From Marinobacter sp. SS13-12 (lineage in GTDB: Bacteria; Pseudomonadota; Gammaproteobacteria; Pseudomonadales; Oleiphilaceae): a stretch of 64,000 nucleotides of DNA. Every line of letters starts with the position of its first letter. Position 1 is the first letter of the stretch. A program made the translations under genes and the position numbers. Under the pieces are notes generated by a model, which saw only the letters and a list, made by a program, of their open reading frames with translations, was not told where the DNA came from and did no database searches. This document shows, piece by piece, positions 37,919-45,938 of this stretch. The stretch spans positions 496,001 to 560,000 of the forward strand of contig NZ_JASSUA010000001.1 of assembly GCF_030227115.1 (NCBI RefSeq). The letters are read 5' to 3'.

Positions 37919-39121
37919 GTGGCTGACGCTTCAGAGATCACAACACCGCCACCGGCAGCAAAGCTGCTCCCGGTGGCGGTGTTGCTTTGGCTGGCCGGTG
38001 TTTACCTGCGCATACCGATACTGGTGGCGCCGCCCCTGGCCCCGTTTATCAGCGACGAACTCGGCCTGTCCCAGGCCCTGACCGGGGCACTCACCACCCT
38101 GCCCATACTGATGCTGGCGATCGGCTCCATGCCCGGCTCGCTTGCGATCGCCAGACTAGGGCCACGGAACACCCTGGCGCTGGCCATGGTAATCATGGTT
38201 GCAGGTTCAGCCGGCCGCGGCCTTTCCCCGGATACCGTCACACTCATGCTCGCCAGCGCCGTTATGGGCCTCGGCGTCGCCATGATGCAACCCTCCCTGC
38301 CGGCATTGTTGCCCCGATGGCTGGAACCCCGACACCTGGCCATCGGTTCCGCCATCTACATGAACGGCATGCTGATGGGCGAGTTCATCGGCGCCGGCAT
38401 CACCCTGCCAGTATTGATGCCATTGATGGATAACAGCTGGCGAGCCACCCTGCTGGCCTGGTCACTGCCCGGTTTACTGGTAGCTGCAGCCCTGTTCCTC
38501 CCACGCCGGGACATGGCCCGACCGGTACGAAAACCCTCCTGGCTGCCTGACTGGAAAAACCCTCTCACCCTGAGAATCGGCCTGTTACTGGGCCTCTCCG
38601 GCTCCCTGTTTTTCGGCCTCAACGCCTACATGGGTAACCTGCTGAAGCAACAGGGTAATTTCGAAATGCTCGCCGATGCCCTGTTCTGGTACAACTTTGC
38701 GCAGGTGATCGCCTCGTTGCTGATGCTGAAAATGGCGAGATACTGGGTGGGCCGAAAACTACCTATCATAGTAGCCGCTAGCTGTAGCGTCATTGGGACG
38801 CTCGGAACACTATTGTTTACCGGCTGGTGGGCAATTGCCAGTGCGACGTTTATGAGCCTGACGGCAGGCATTCTGTTGATTCTGTTGGTGGCATTACCGC
38901 CAGTGCTGGTGCCATCTCAGGAAACAGGCCGCCTATCTGCAGGTAATTTCCTGGTCGGCTACACCCTGGCGTTTGCAGTGCCGATGATCGGCGGTTTACT
39001 GGCTGACTGGGGTAACGACGCCCGGTACGCGGTAGGTTTTATAATTGCCTATTGTATCCTGGTCTTTCCCCTGACATTTACCCTGGACCTAAGACGACAA
39101 AAGGGCCAGCCCCAAAGCTGA
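37919..39121 (+). CDS. MFS permease, CynX/NimT type
   Basis: 400 residues from GTG (MADASEITTPP), with about twelve membrane segments. GVYLRIPILVAPPLAPFISD and LGLSQALTGALTTLP match the N-terminal pattern of the CynX/NimT branch, which includes cyanate and nitroimidazole-related transporters. The start is 12 bases after ectC, so both genes are very likely on one mRNA, and import or export of an ectoine-related compound is a reasonable guess. Downstream lies palindromic repeat copy A. Confidence 0.85.
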   Translation: MADASEITTPPPAAKLLPVAVLLWLAGVYLRIPILVAPPLAPFISDELGLSQALTGALTTLPILMLAIGSMPGSLAIARLGPRNTLALAMVIMVAGSAGRGLSPDTVTLMLASAVMGLGVAMMQPSLPALLPRWLEPRHLAIGSAIYMNGMLMGEFIGAGITLPVLMPLMDNSWRATLLAWSLPGLLVAAALFLPRRDMARPVRKPSWLPDWKNPLTLRIGLLLGLSGSLFFGLNAYMGNLLKQQGNFEMLADALFWYNFAQVIASLLMLKMARYWVGRKLPIIVAASCSVIGTLGTLLFTGWWAIASATFMSLTAGILLILLVALPPVLVPSQETGRLSAGNFLVGYTLAFAVPMIGGLLADWGNDARYAVGFIIAYCILVFPLTFTLDLRRQKGQPQS

Positions 39122-39154
39122 CCCTCAAAAGGAAGCCCACTCCCAACTTGCTAG

Positions 39155-39245
39155 CCGTGGGGTGGGGGTACTGTTTTCCGCCAGAAATGGGTGTCTGAGC
39201 GAAGCGAGTTCCATTTCCAAGGAAAACAGTACCCCCGCCCCGCGG
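39155..39245 (+). repeat. Long palindromic repeat, copy A
   Basis: Outer arms of 25 bases (39155-39179 and 39221-39245) pair with two T-G wobbles; an inner seven-pair stem (GAAATGG/CCATTTC) encloses the invariant 20-base loop GTGTCTGAGCGAAGCGAGTT. It lies between convergent genes and could also stop transcription from both sides. Confidence 0.85.
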
Positions 39246-39256
39246 CCGCCCCAAGG

Positions 39257-40432
39257 TTAGATGTAGTAATCTTTTAGAGGAGGAAACCCGTTGAACTCAA
39301 TAGCGCTGTAGGTAGTCGTGTAGGCACCGGTAGACAACCAATACATGCGATCACCAATGGCCAGGTTCAGGGGCAACGGGTACTTGTGGTGCTCGTACAT
39401 TATGTCGGCACTGTCGCAGGTAGGTCCGGCTATCACACAGTCTTCGCCTTCGCCGGTTTTCTCGGTGTAGATCGGAAACTTGATGGATTCGTCCAGGGTT
39501 TCGATCAGGCCACCAAACTTACCGACATCGGTGAATACCCAGCGATGCAAAGCTGTACGCGACTTTCTTGAAATTAACACCACTTCACTCACCAGAACAC
39601 CGGCATTGGAGATCAGTGAACGACCGGGCTCAATAATGATCTCGGGCAACTCGTCGCCAAAGTCCTCGTCAAGAAACCGCTTGATCTCTTCGGCGTAGGT
39701 TTTCAGATCGTTGGTACGGGTGATGTAGTTGGCCGGGAAGCCGCCGCCCATGTTGATCATCTTCAGCTCAATGCCGTCTTCTTCCTTCAGGCGCTCGAAG
39801 ATCACCTTCACCTTGCCCAGCGCTGCGTCCCAGGCGCCGATTTCCCGTTGCTGGGAACCCACGTGGAAGGAGACGCCGTAGGGCACCAGGCCCAGGTCGC
39901 GGGCCAGGATCAGCAGGTCCATGGCCATGTCAGTCTGGCAGCCGAACTTGCGGGACAGGGGCCAGTCGGCCGTCAGGGTGCCTTCGGTGAGGATGCGTAC
40001 ATACACCTTCGAGCCCGGAGCCGCCTTGGCGATGTTGCGAAGGTCCGCTTCGGAGTCAGTAGCAAACAGGCGCACGCCCTTTTCATAGAACGTACGGATG
40101 TCTCTGGCTTTCTTGATGGTGTTGCCGTAGCTGATGCGCTCACCGGTTACACCCAGGCCCATGACTTTTTCGAGCTCATACACAGACGCAATATCAAAGC
40201 TGGCACCCTTGTCGCGCAACATAGTCAACACCTGCGGGGCCGGATTGGCCTTTACCGCATAGTAGACGTTGGCATAGGGAAAGCCTTCCACCAGTTCGTC
40301 GTACTGACGGTCGATGGTGGCGGTATCGATAACTACGCAGGGCGTTTCCTTTGTATCGGCAAATGCCTTGATACGGGCAAAGGTCTCGGCGTCGTAGTAA
40401 TCAGCGATGATGGCGTTGGCAGACTCGGTCAT
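39257..40432 (-). CDS. Ornithine/lysine decarboxylase, alanine-racemase fold (group IV)
   Basis: 391 residues, start MTESANAIIADYY. A PLP enzyme that makes putrescine or cadaverine for polyamine synthesis. Lys61 in YYAVKANP binds PLP; HVGSQ, GGGFPA, EPGRSLIS and the active-site GPTCDSAD are all present. The sequence resembles the bifunctional lysine/ornithine decarboxylases of Vibrio and Pseudomonas more than diaminopimelate decarboxylase. A terminator-like hairpin sits in the 5' leader, 35 bases before the start, so attenuation is possible. The gene ends 11 bases from repeat copy A. Confidence 0.9.
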   Translation of the reverse strand: MTESANAIIADYYDAETFARIKAFADTKETPCVVIDTATIDRQYDELVEGFPYANVYYAVKANPAPQVLTMLRDKGASFDIASVYELEKVMGLGVTGERISYGNTIKKARDIRTFYEKGVRLFATDSEADLRNIAKAAPGSKVYVRILTEGTLTADWPLSRKFGCQTDMAMDLLILARDLGLVPYGVSFHVGSQQREIGAWDAALGKVKVIFERLKEEDGIELKMINMGGGFPANYITRTNDLKTYAEEIKRFLDEDFGDELPEIIIEPGRSLISNAGVLVSEVVLISRKSRTALHRWVFTDVGKFGGLIETLDESIKFPIYTEKTGEGEDCVIAGPTCDSADIMYEHHKYPLPLNLAIGDRMYWLSTGAYTTTYSAIEFNGFPPLKDYYI

Positions 40433-40466
40433 GGATAGTGTTTCCCTCCACGGGGTAAACAGGCAT

Positions 40467-40499
40467 AAAAAAGGGCACCACAGCGACGCTGCGGCACCC
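40467..40499 (-). terminator. Terminator-like hairpin in the decarboxylase leader
   Basis: On the minus strand GGGTGCCGCAGC pairs over 12 positions with GCTGTGGTGCCC; three of the pairs are G-U, which form only in RNA of this strand. Six T residues follow. It may end the upstream ATP-grasp transcript or attenuate the decarboxylase gene, whose start is 35 bases downstream. Confidence 0.7.
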
Positions 40500-40536
40500 G
40501 GTAATGAAGCGATCATCGGGCTTTTTCGGGACCCCG

Positions 40537-40550
40537 GATATGAGCATATC
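40537..40550. promoter_or_regulatory. Dyad in the decarboxylase upstream region
   Basis: GATATG-AG-CATATC is a perfect inverted repeat about 105 bases before the decarboxylase start, upstream of the leader hairpin. It could be an operator; no regulator is suggested by the sequence. Confidence 0.3.
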
Positions 40551-40598
40551 TACCCATAAGTATCAGCCGCTCTGCCAAAACAGGAATCTGTCCCCCAA

Positions 40599-41417
40599 TT
40601 ACACCGCAACCGGCCATAACGGCGCCGGCCCGGTGGGTCCATCAGGATCTTCCGGCTCGGCCTGTTGCTGCAGGTAGTCCAGAATGGCAGACTTCAGGTC
40701 ACCGGGCTGACCCAGCCCTTTATTTCCGAACAACCGGTTGAACTCCAGCACGTAGGGGTAACCTTCCACCAGCGCAATATCGAAACCCGCATGGTCCACC
40801 CCCAGCTCTCTCGCCAGCCGCAGTGCCAGGTTCGTTACCACGGGCGGAACCGGGCTGTTATCAATACGTCCACCCTGCGACACGTTGTTATAGAACCCCT
40901 GATCCGCCTGGGTCCGCCAGTAAGCCGATACCACCCGCTCCCCGACAATCACCACCCGCACATCCCGGTCGATCGGCAAATATTCCTGAGCATATAAAAC
41001 GCTGGTCCGCTCACAATAACGCTGCCAGTCGGCCCGGTTCTCGATCAGCCATACCCCTTCGCCCATGCTCGCCTTAGGTAACTTGGCCACAAACGGCAGC
41101 ACCATGGCATCCCACACCGCCTGTTGTTCCTCAGGGCCGTTGGCCTCTATCAATGTCCATGGAGTGTGCTCCGGAGCCACCACCTGGAAGGCACGGGTCA
41201 TCTCGACCTTGTCGTGGCCAATCCGATAACTGGCAACACTGGGGAACACCCGGCATTTCAAGCCATAAACCAGGGCGTTCAACTGCCAGTATTCCGGGAA
41301 CAGAACCCAGTCTGCGCTTTTAAGCAGTTCCTTGTGGGCCAGGAACTGTTCGGGCTTGAGTACTTTGGTATCCGGGAAGCCAAGGGTGCGGAAAATATCG
41401 AAGGAAACCAGTTTCAT
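40599..41417 (-). CDS. ATP-grasp family protein (RimK-like)
   Basis: 272 residues. The central part has the ATP-grasp pattern: MVLPFVAKLPKASMGEGVWL (ATP-binding Lys and glycine loop), YAQEYLPIDRDVRVVIVGE, and LEFNRLFGNKGL with metal-binding Glu and Asn. The family joins an acid to an amine, often an amino acid, through acyl phosphate. The N-terminal substrate region (VLFPEYWQLNALVYGLKCRVFPS) is not one I can name. It stands upstream of the decarboxylase on the same strand, 166 bases away. The substrate is unknown. Confidence 0.78.
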   Translation of the reverse strand: MKLVSFDIFRTLGFPDTKVLKPEQFLAHKELLKSADWVLFPEYWQLNALVYGLKCRVFPSVASYRIGHDKVEMTRAFQVVAPEHTPWTLIEANGPEEQQAVWDAMVLPFVAKLPKASMGEGVWLIENRADWQRYCERTSVLYAQEYLPIDRDVRVVIVGERVVSAYWRTQADQGFYNNVSQGGRIDNSPVPPVVTNLALRLARELGVDHAGFDIALVEGYPYVLEFNRLFGNKGLGQPGDLKSAILDYLQQQAEPEDPDGPTGPAPLWPVAV

Positions 41418-41513
41418 GTGGGTGGGGTGCGTGGTTGAGTTGGTCGCATTTTATACAGGTTTTTTATTGGTGCAATGTTTATTGGGCTGGTAGGACTTGT
41501 TGGGTTGGGGGAG

Positions 41514-41605
41514 GGGTACGGGGGTGTTTTATTTTTCAAATGAAAATGAACTCGCTTCGCTCAGACACCATTTTCTTTATTGAAAAATAAAACACCCCCG
41601 TACCC
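41514..41605 (-). repeat. Long palindromic repeat, copy B (inverted)
   Basis: Outer arms of 26 bases (41514-41539 and 41580-41605) are perfectly complementary. The inner stem is GAAAATG/CATTTTC. The loop is the exact reverse complement of the 20-base loop in copies A, C and D. Arm sequence differs from the other copies but keeps the G-rich outer and T-rich inner pattern. Confidence 0.88.
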
Positions 41606-41761
41606 TTAGGTAACTCCAGTTGTCGTAACGATCTACCGGGGTTTTACCCGGGTTTGTCTGAGAATATGGCCCCACTGAAAATGCCTCAGTCCGATAAGTC
41701 CGACATCAAAGCGCAGCCAAACCAACCCTTTCCGTAACGACATCACCATTTTCCGGTAGAG

Positions 41762-41848
41762 CGGGGTGGTGGGGGTATTTTTCCGCCAGGAATGGGTGTC
41801 TGAGCGAAGCGAGTTCCATCCCCAAGGAAAAATACCCCCACCACCCCG
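41762..41848 (+). repeat. Long palindromic repeat, copy C
   Basis: Outer arms of 23 bases (41762-41784 and 41826-41848) are perfectly complementary. The inner stem GGAATGG/CCATCCC has one mismatch, and the 20-base loop is identical to copy A. Copy B lies 156 bases to the left in the opposite orientation. Confidence 0.88.
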
Positions 41849-41872
41849 ATCCCCACCAAAGTCCCAGTCCTA

Positions 41873-41896
41873 CCAGAGCCAGAGCCAGAGCCAGAG
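41873..41896. repeat. CCAGAG tandem repeat (four units)
   Basis: Four perfect hexamers in a row, followed by a partial unit. It lies about 100 bases before the periplasmic protein gene. Length change by slippage could alter promoter spacing, but this is speculative. Confidence 0.7.
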
Positions 41897-41997
41897 CCAA
41901 GACCAAAACTGACAGAAATCATTGCCACCAGAACAAACTTACCCTAATCTTGAACGCGAACTATTATCATTTTTAATATCGACAAGGAGAAAACGAT

Positions 41998-42366
41998 ATG
42001 AGAAAACAGACCCTGGCACTACTGACCTGTGCTGCCCTGACACTGCCGATGTCTTCCCTTGCTGAAGAAGTTGAACACTTCGAAGGCAAGGAATCCGCCA
42101 ACCTGAAAGAGGCCGTGGTCAACTTTTCAGAGTACAACAGGAAGCTGGAAAAGGTTCTGGCCGGTGACCTGACTCCGGAGGCCATGAACGAGATCCATCA
42201 GCTTACCTATACCCTGGAAAACGCCCTCGGCAAGATCAACGAGCAGTTCGACGGACTGGCGGAAACGCTGGAGGAAATCCACCTTGCCTCCGAACGCGCC
42301 GATACTGAAGCCGTGGCGAGCAATGGTGAAAGCTATCTGGAAACCAGCCGCACAGTCATCAAGTAA
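41998..42366 (+). CDS. Small periplasmic protein, DUF6746-like
   Basis: 122 residues with a clear signal peptide (MRKQTLALLTCAALTLPMSSLAEE) and AAGGAG before the start. The mature protein is about 100 residues, acidic and helical (HFEGKESANLKEAVVNFSEY, then ALGKINEQFDGLAETLEEIH), without cysteines. It resembles DUF6746. Probably a periplasmic helical-bundle protein; role unknown. A stable hairpin links it to the next gene. Confidence 0.72.
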   Translation: MRKQTLALLTCAALTLPMSSLAEEVEHFEGKESANLKEAVVNFSEYNRKLEKVLAGDLTPEAMNEIHQLTYTLENALGKINEQFDGLAETLEEIHLASERADTEAVASNGESYLETSRTVIK

Positions 42367-42389
42367 ACCTCGCGGACAACCGGCACTCT

Positions 42390-42429
42390 CGCTGCTACCC
42401 TTGAATCTTAACGGCAAGGGATAGCAGCG
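42390..42429 (+). promoter_or_regulatory. Hairpin that hides the ribosome site of the eIF-2B-like gene
   Basis: CGCTGCTACCCTTG pairs with CAAGGGATAGCAGCG with a single-base bulge and an 11-base loop. The right arm contains AAGGGA, the ribosome site, and ends directly at the ATG. It may limit translation or, in part, end the upstream transcript; there is no T run. Confidence 0.6.
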
Positions 42430-43281
42430 ATGCCCGGTTTTGATGACAGAGCAAACGAACTACTGAACAGGCTCCGGCAGGATTACGAGTCCGGGGCCAC
42501 AGCGCTGGCGCTGGAAACACTCAAGGGCCTGCAAGAATATGTGGAGGCGACCGAGCCTGCTTCCAGCGACCTGGCAACGTTACTCACAGAACTTCGCAAT
42601 GCCCGCCCCAGCATGATCGTGATTGGCAACGCCATGGCGAGGGTGGAGTCACGACTGGCAAGCGGGGAGACGCCACTGGTGTCGGTTAACCGGGTTACCC
42701 ACGAGCTGGAAAACGCCAGTGCCGCCATAGCCCAGCATGCCTGCCAGAAAATTCCCGCCAATGCCGTGATTATGACCCACAGTGCCAGCTCGGTGGTGCT
42801 GGGACTGTTTCGTCTTCTGGAGCAGGAGCAACACGCCTTTTCTGTCATCTGTACCCAGAGCAGCCCCGGCTTCGAGGGGCATCAGCTCGCCCGGTCGCTG
42901 AATGACATGGGCGTACCGGTCACCCTGATTACCGATGCCCAGATGGCCTTGTTTGTTCCCCAGGCGGATGTGGTGGTCACCGGTTGTGATACCTGGCTGG
43001 CGGATGGGCATTTCATCAATAAAAGTGGAACCCGCCTGCTTGCCCTGGCAGCCCGTGCTCATAACAGACCTTTCTGGGTGCTGGGGGACAGTTTCAGACA
43101 CAGTGATCAGACCAGCGAGCACGTCACCCTGGAAGAAATGCCAACCAGCGAATTGCACGCCCCAGAGGGTGAGTGGATTAGGCCCCGGAATGTCTATTTC
43201 GAAACCGTGCCGGAATCGCTGGTGACCGGCAGAATCAACGAGCAGGGCGTTTTTTCGTTCCCTGGCTTGCCTCGGCAGTGA
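42430..43281 (+). CDS. eIF-2B alpha/beta/delta-like family protein
   Basis: 283 residues. The fold is that of eIF-2B subunits and sugar-phosphate isomerases (MtnA, ribose-1,5-bisphosphate isomerase). NAVIMTHSASSVVLGLF, TLITDAQMALFVPQADVVVTGCD and FINKSGTRLLALAARAHNRPFWVLGDSF are the family signatures, with the Cys-Asp catalytic region of the isomerases partly conserved. In bacteria such proteins may be isomerases of phosphorylated sugars rather than translation factors. The 3' end overlaps the convergent hrpB gene by 47 bases. Confidence 0.78.
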   Translation: MPGFDDRANELLNRLRQDYESGATALALETLKGLQEYVEATEPASSDLATLLTELRNARPSMIVIGNAMARVESRLASGETPLVSVNRVTHELENASAAIAQHACQKIPANAVIMTHSASSVVLGLFRLLEQEQHAFSVICTQSSPGFEGHQLARSLNDMGVPVTLITDAQMALFVPQADVVVTGCDTWLADGHFINKSGTRLLALAARAHNRPFWVLGDSFRHSDQTSEHVTLEEMPTSELHAPEGEWIRPRNVYFETVPESLVTGRINEQGVFSFPGLPRQ

Positions 43282-45712
43282 ACGGGTCTTCCGGCCAGGG
43301 GTGTTTCGGGTAGCGCCCGCGCATGTCCTTGCGCACCTCCGGGTAGGCATTGCGCCAGAAGCTGGCCAGGTCCGCCGTGACGGCGAGGGGGCGCTGGGCC
43401 GGGGAGAGCAGGTGGATAACCACTGGCACCCGGCCGCCGGCGACGGTCGGGGTTCTGGCCCAGCCGAACAGGGCCTGGAGCTTGGCGGCCAGTACCGGCC
43501 CGTTTTCCGCCGTGTAATCCAGTGTTACCGACTGGCCACTGGGAATCGTCAGGCGGATTGGCACCAGTTCTTCCAGTGACTGTTGTTGCCGGTAGTCCAG
43601 CAGGCTGCCGAGTGCCTGGTTAAGGTTGAGCTTCTCCAGGTCGCGCCAGCGATCCATTCCTGCCAGGAAGGGCCCGAGCCAGAACTCAAGGTTGTCAGCC
43701 AGCCAGCGTTCGCTGACCTCCGGCCAGTCACCCGGAAAGCAACGGGCCAGCAGGGAAACCCGGGCAAGCCACTGTTCGGCAGCCGGGGTCCAGGGCAGGC
43801 TTTTGAGCCCTTGTTTGCGCACCGCCGCCAGCAGCCCCTGCTGCAGCAATTCCGGGGACGGGGCCGGCAAGGCGGTTTCTTCCAGTACCAGTTGCCCCAG
43901 TTTTCTGACGCGGCGGGCTATGACCGTTCCGCGCTTGTCGTCCCAGACGGCTTCCTCCCGCTCATGGATATGGTTGGCCAGGTCCAGTTCGAGTAGCACC
44001 GGATCAACCGGTGCCGCCAGATAGATCGTCGCTTCCCTGGCCTTGCCATCAAGCTCGGCGGTCGCCAGCCACGGATGTCGGGCAAGAGGATCCTCATCCC
44101 GCAGAACGGCGCCGCGCCCGTTGCTGAGTTGGTAACGGGGAGCGTCACCGCGCCGTTTACGGGCAACCCTGTCCGGGTAGGCCAGGGCGAGCAGTCGGCC
44201 CACTTCGTCATCAGCAGGCAACTCTCGTGGCCGGTCCAGATTGCCGGCCAGCCGTGATACGGACTTTGCAATGGCTTTCACTCTGGCAGCATCAATGCCA
44301 TAACGAGGCCCCTGTCCCCGCAATATCCGGACCCTCTCCTGCATATCCGCCCCCGCAGACCGCCCGGCCAGGTCCCGCTCTTCCAGCAATGCCGCCAGTT
44401 CAGCCGCAAGAAAACCAAGACCAATTTCACGGCCCCGGAGAATCATGTGCGCCAGTCTTGGATGCACGCCCATATCCCGGGCGGCCTTGCCATGCCCGGT
44501 GATGGCGCCGTCAGTATCCAGCAGGTCCAGCCATTGCAGCAATTGCACTGCCTGCTGCCAGTGTGCTGAAGGCGGCCGATCAATCCAGTCCAGTTGCTCC
44601 GCAGACCTGGCACCCCACTGAGCCAGCTCCAGAACCAGGGGGGCCAGGTCCGCCTCCTGTATTTCCGGCGCGGTGAACTCCGCCAGACCAAACTGAGCGG
44701 ACTCGCTCCACAGCCGGTAACACACACCAGGCTCAATACGCCCCGCCCGCCCCTTGCGCTGTTCCGCCGAGGCTTTGGACACCCAGCCCGTCACCAGCCG
44801 TGTCATACCGCTGTTGGCATCGAACACTGCCCGGCGCTGCTGGCCACAGTCGACGACCACCCGAATCCCCTCGATGGTCAGGCTGGATTCAGCAATGGCG
44901 GTAGCCAGAACGACCTTGCGATAACCCTCGGGCGCCGGGGCAATGGCCCGGTCCTGTTCGTCGTTCCTGAGGTTGCCGTATAGCGGCGCCACGATCACGT
45001 TCCTGCCCACCTGGCTCTGAAGCTTTCGCTCCACCCGCCGGATTTCCCCGGCACCCGGCAGGAATACCAACAGCGACCCGGTCTGCTCCGCCAGCGCCTC
45101 GTGAATCACTGACACCACCTGATCCACCATCCGGCCATTACGTGGGAGCGGCCGGTAGGCCACATCCACGGGAAACGCCCGGCCCTCGCTGGTCAGCACC
45201 GGTACGTCACCCAGCAGGCGGGCGATCGGCGCAGTATCCAGGGTTGCCGACATCACGATCACCCGCAGATCCTCCCGCAACGCCTGCCGCGATTCCCTCA
45301 CCAACGCCAGGCCAAGGTCCGCTTGCAGCGAACGTTCGTGAAATTCGTCGAAAATCACGACTGCATAGCCTTCCAGCGCAGGATCGTTCTGAATCAGCCG
45401 CGTAAGAATCCCCTCCGTGACCACTTCAATCACAGTAGCCGAGGTCACCCGTGTATCCAGCCGTGTTCGATAACCCACCGTCTCACCCGGCTTCTCGCCC
45501 ATCTGCCCCGCCATATACCTGGCTGCCGACCTGGCTGCCAGCCTCCTTGGCTCCAGCATCAAAATCCTGCGCCCCTGCCGCCATGGAGCATCCAGCAGCG
45601 CCAATGGCACCCTCGTGGTTTTGCCGGCGCCCGGTGGGGCCTGGAGCAGGACGGTTGTCTCGGATTCCAGGGTCTTTTGTAGATCCGGGATTATTTGGTT
45701 GATTGGGAGCAT
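43235..45712 (-). CDS. hrpB: ATP-dependent RNA helicase HrpB
   Basis: 825 residues, normal for HrpB. Start set at MLPINQIIPDL, the usual HrpB N-terminus; a longer open frame would translate palindromic repeat copy D and has no family similarity. Motif I APPGAGKTT, motif II DEFHER (the DEAH-box variant of HrpB), motif III SAT, and motif VI with QRKGRAGR are visible, followed by the HA2 and HrpB C-terminal domains. The biological role of HrpB is poorly known. The 3' end overlaps the convergent eIF-2B-like gene by 47 bases. Confidence 0.94.
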   Translation of the reverse strand: MLPINQIIPDLQKTLESETTVLLQAPPGAGKTTRVPLALLDAPWRQGRRILMLEPRRLAARSAARYMAGQMGEKPGETVGYRTRLDTRVTSATVIEVVTEGILTRLIQNDPALEGYAVVIFDEFHERSLQADLGLALVRESRQALREDLRVIVMSATLDTAPIARLLGDVPVLTSEGRAFPVDVAYRPLPRNGRMVDQVVSVIHEALAEQTGSLLVFLPGAGEIRRVERKLQSQVGRNVIVAPLYGNLRNDEQDRAIAPAPEGYRKVVLATAIAESSLTIEGIRVVVDCGQQRRAVFDANSGMTRLVTGWVSKASAEQRKGRAGRIEPGVCYRLWSESAQFGLAEFTAPEIQEADLAPLVLELAQWGARSAEQLDWIDRPPSAHWQQAVQLLQWLDLLDTDGAITGHGKAARDMGVHPRLAHMILRGREIGLGFLAAELAALLEERDLAGRSAGADMQERVRILRGQGPRYGIDAARVKAIAKSVSRLAGNLDRPRELPADDEVGRLLALAYPDRVARKRRGDAPRYQLSNGRGAVLRDEDPLARHPWLATAELDGKAREATIYLAAPVDPVLLELDLANHIHEREEAVWDDKRGTVIARRVRKLGQLVLEETALPAPSPELLQQGLLAAVRKQGLKSLPWTPAAEQWLARVSLLARCFPGDWPEVSERWLADNLEFWLGPFLAGMDRWRDLEKLNLNQALGSLLDYRQQQSLEELVPIRLTIPSGQSVTLDYTAENGPVLAAKLQALFGWARTPTVAGGRVPVVIHLLSPAQRPLAVTADLASFWRNAYPEVRKDMRGRYPKHPWPEDPFTAEASQGTKKRPAR

Positions 45713-45799
45713 TGGTTTTGCTTTTTTCAGGACTGGTCGGGTTGGGGGAAGGGCGTGAGTTCGCGCAATGTATTTAAGGCGATAACTGCCAGTTACCTG

Positions 45800-45892
45800 G
45801 GAGTGGGGTGGTGGGGTATTTTTCCGCCAGGAATGGGTGTCTGAGCGAAGCGAGTTCCATTCCCAAGGAAAAATACCCCACCACCCCGCTCC
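45800..45892 (+). repeat. Long palindromic repeat, copy D
   Basis: Outer arms of 26 bases (45800-45825 and 45867-45892) pair with one T-G wobble. Inner stem GGAATGG/CCATTCC is perfect and the 20-base loop is identical to copies A and C. It lies between the sco1 stop and the hrpB start, on the 3' side of the cytochrome oxidase assembly genes. Confidence 0.88.
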
Positions 45893-45938
45893 TGCACCTG
45901 ACCTATCAGTCCTGAGCAAGGCGAAACCGCGTAACGAA

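Larger units (their letters stand above)
41418..41997. other. 580-base divergent gap with two palindromic repeats and a hexamer repeat
   Basis: No protein-like frame is convincing here; frames that are open translate to low-complexity Ala-Leu or Gly-Ser runs through the repeats. The gap contains repeat copies B and C in opposite orientation and a CCAGAG tandem repeat. It must also hold promoters for the ATP-grasp gene and the periplasmic protein gene. Confidence 0.6.

Noticed and set aside
39155..39245. Integron attC site, because of variable arms and a conserved part
   Set aside because: The conserved part is the loop, not the arm ends, and no GTTRRRY/RYYYAAC core sites are present.
41706..41906. 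Minus-strand frame with Ala-Leu-rich N-terminus
   Set aside because: It is the translation of the CCAGAG tandem repeat and palindrome copy C, without a ribosome site.
39155..45892. CRISPR array from the repeated 20-base sequence
   Set aside because: Copies are kilobases apart, in both orientations, inside palindromes, with no regular spacers or cas genes.
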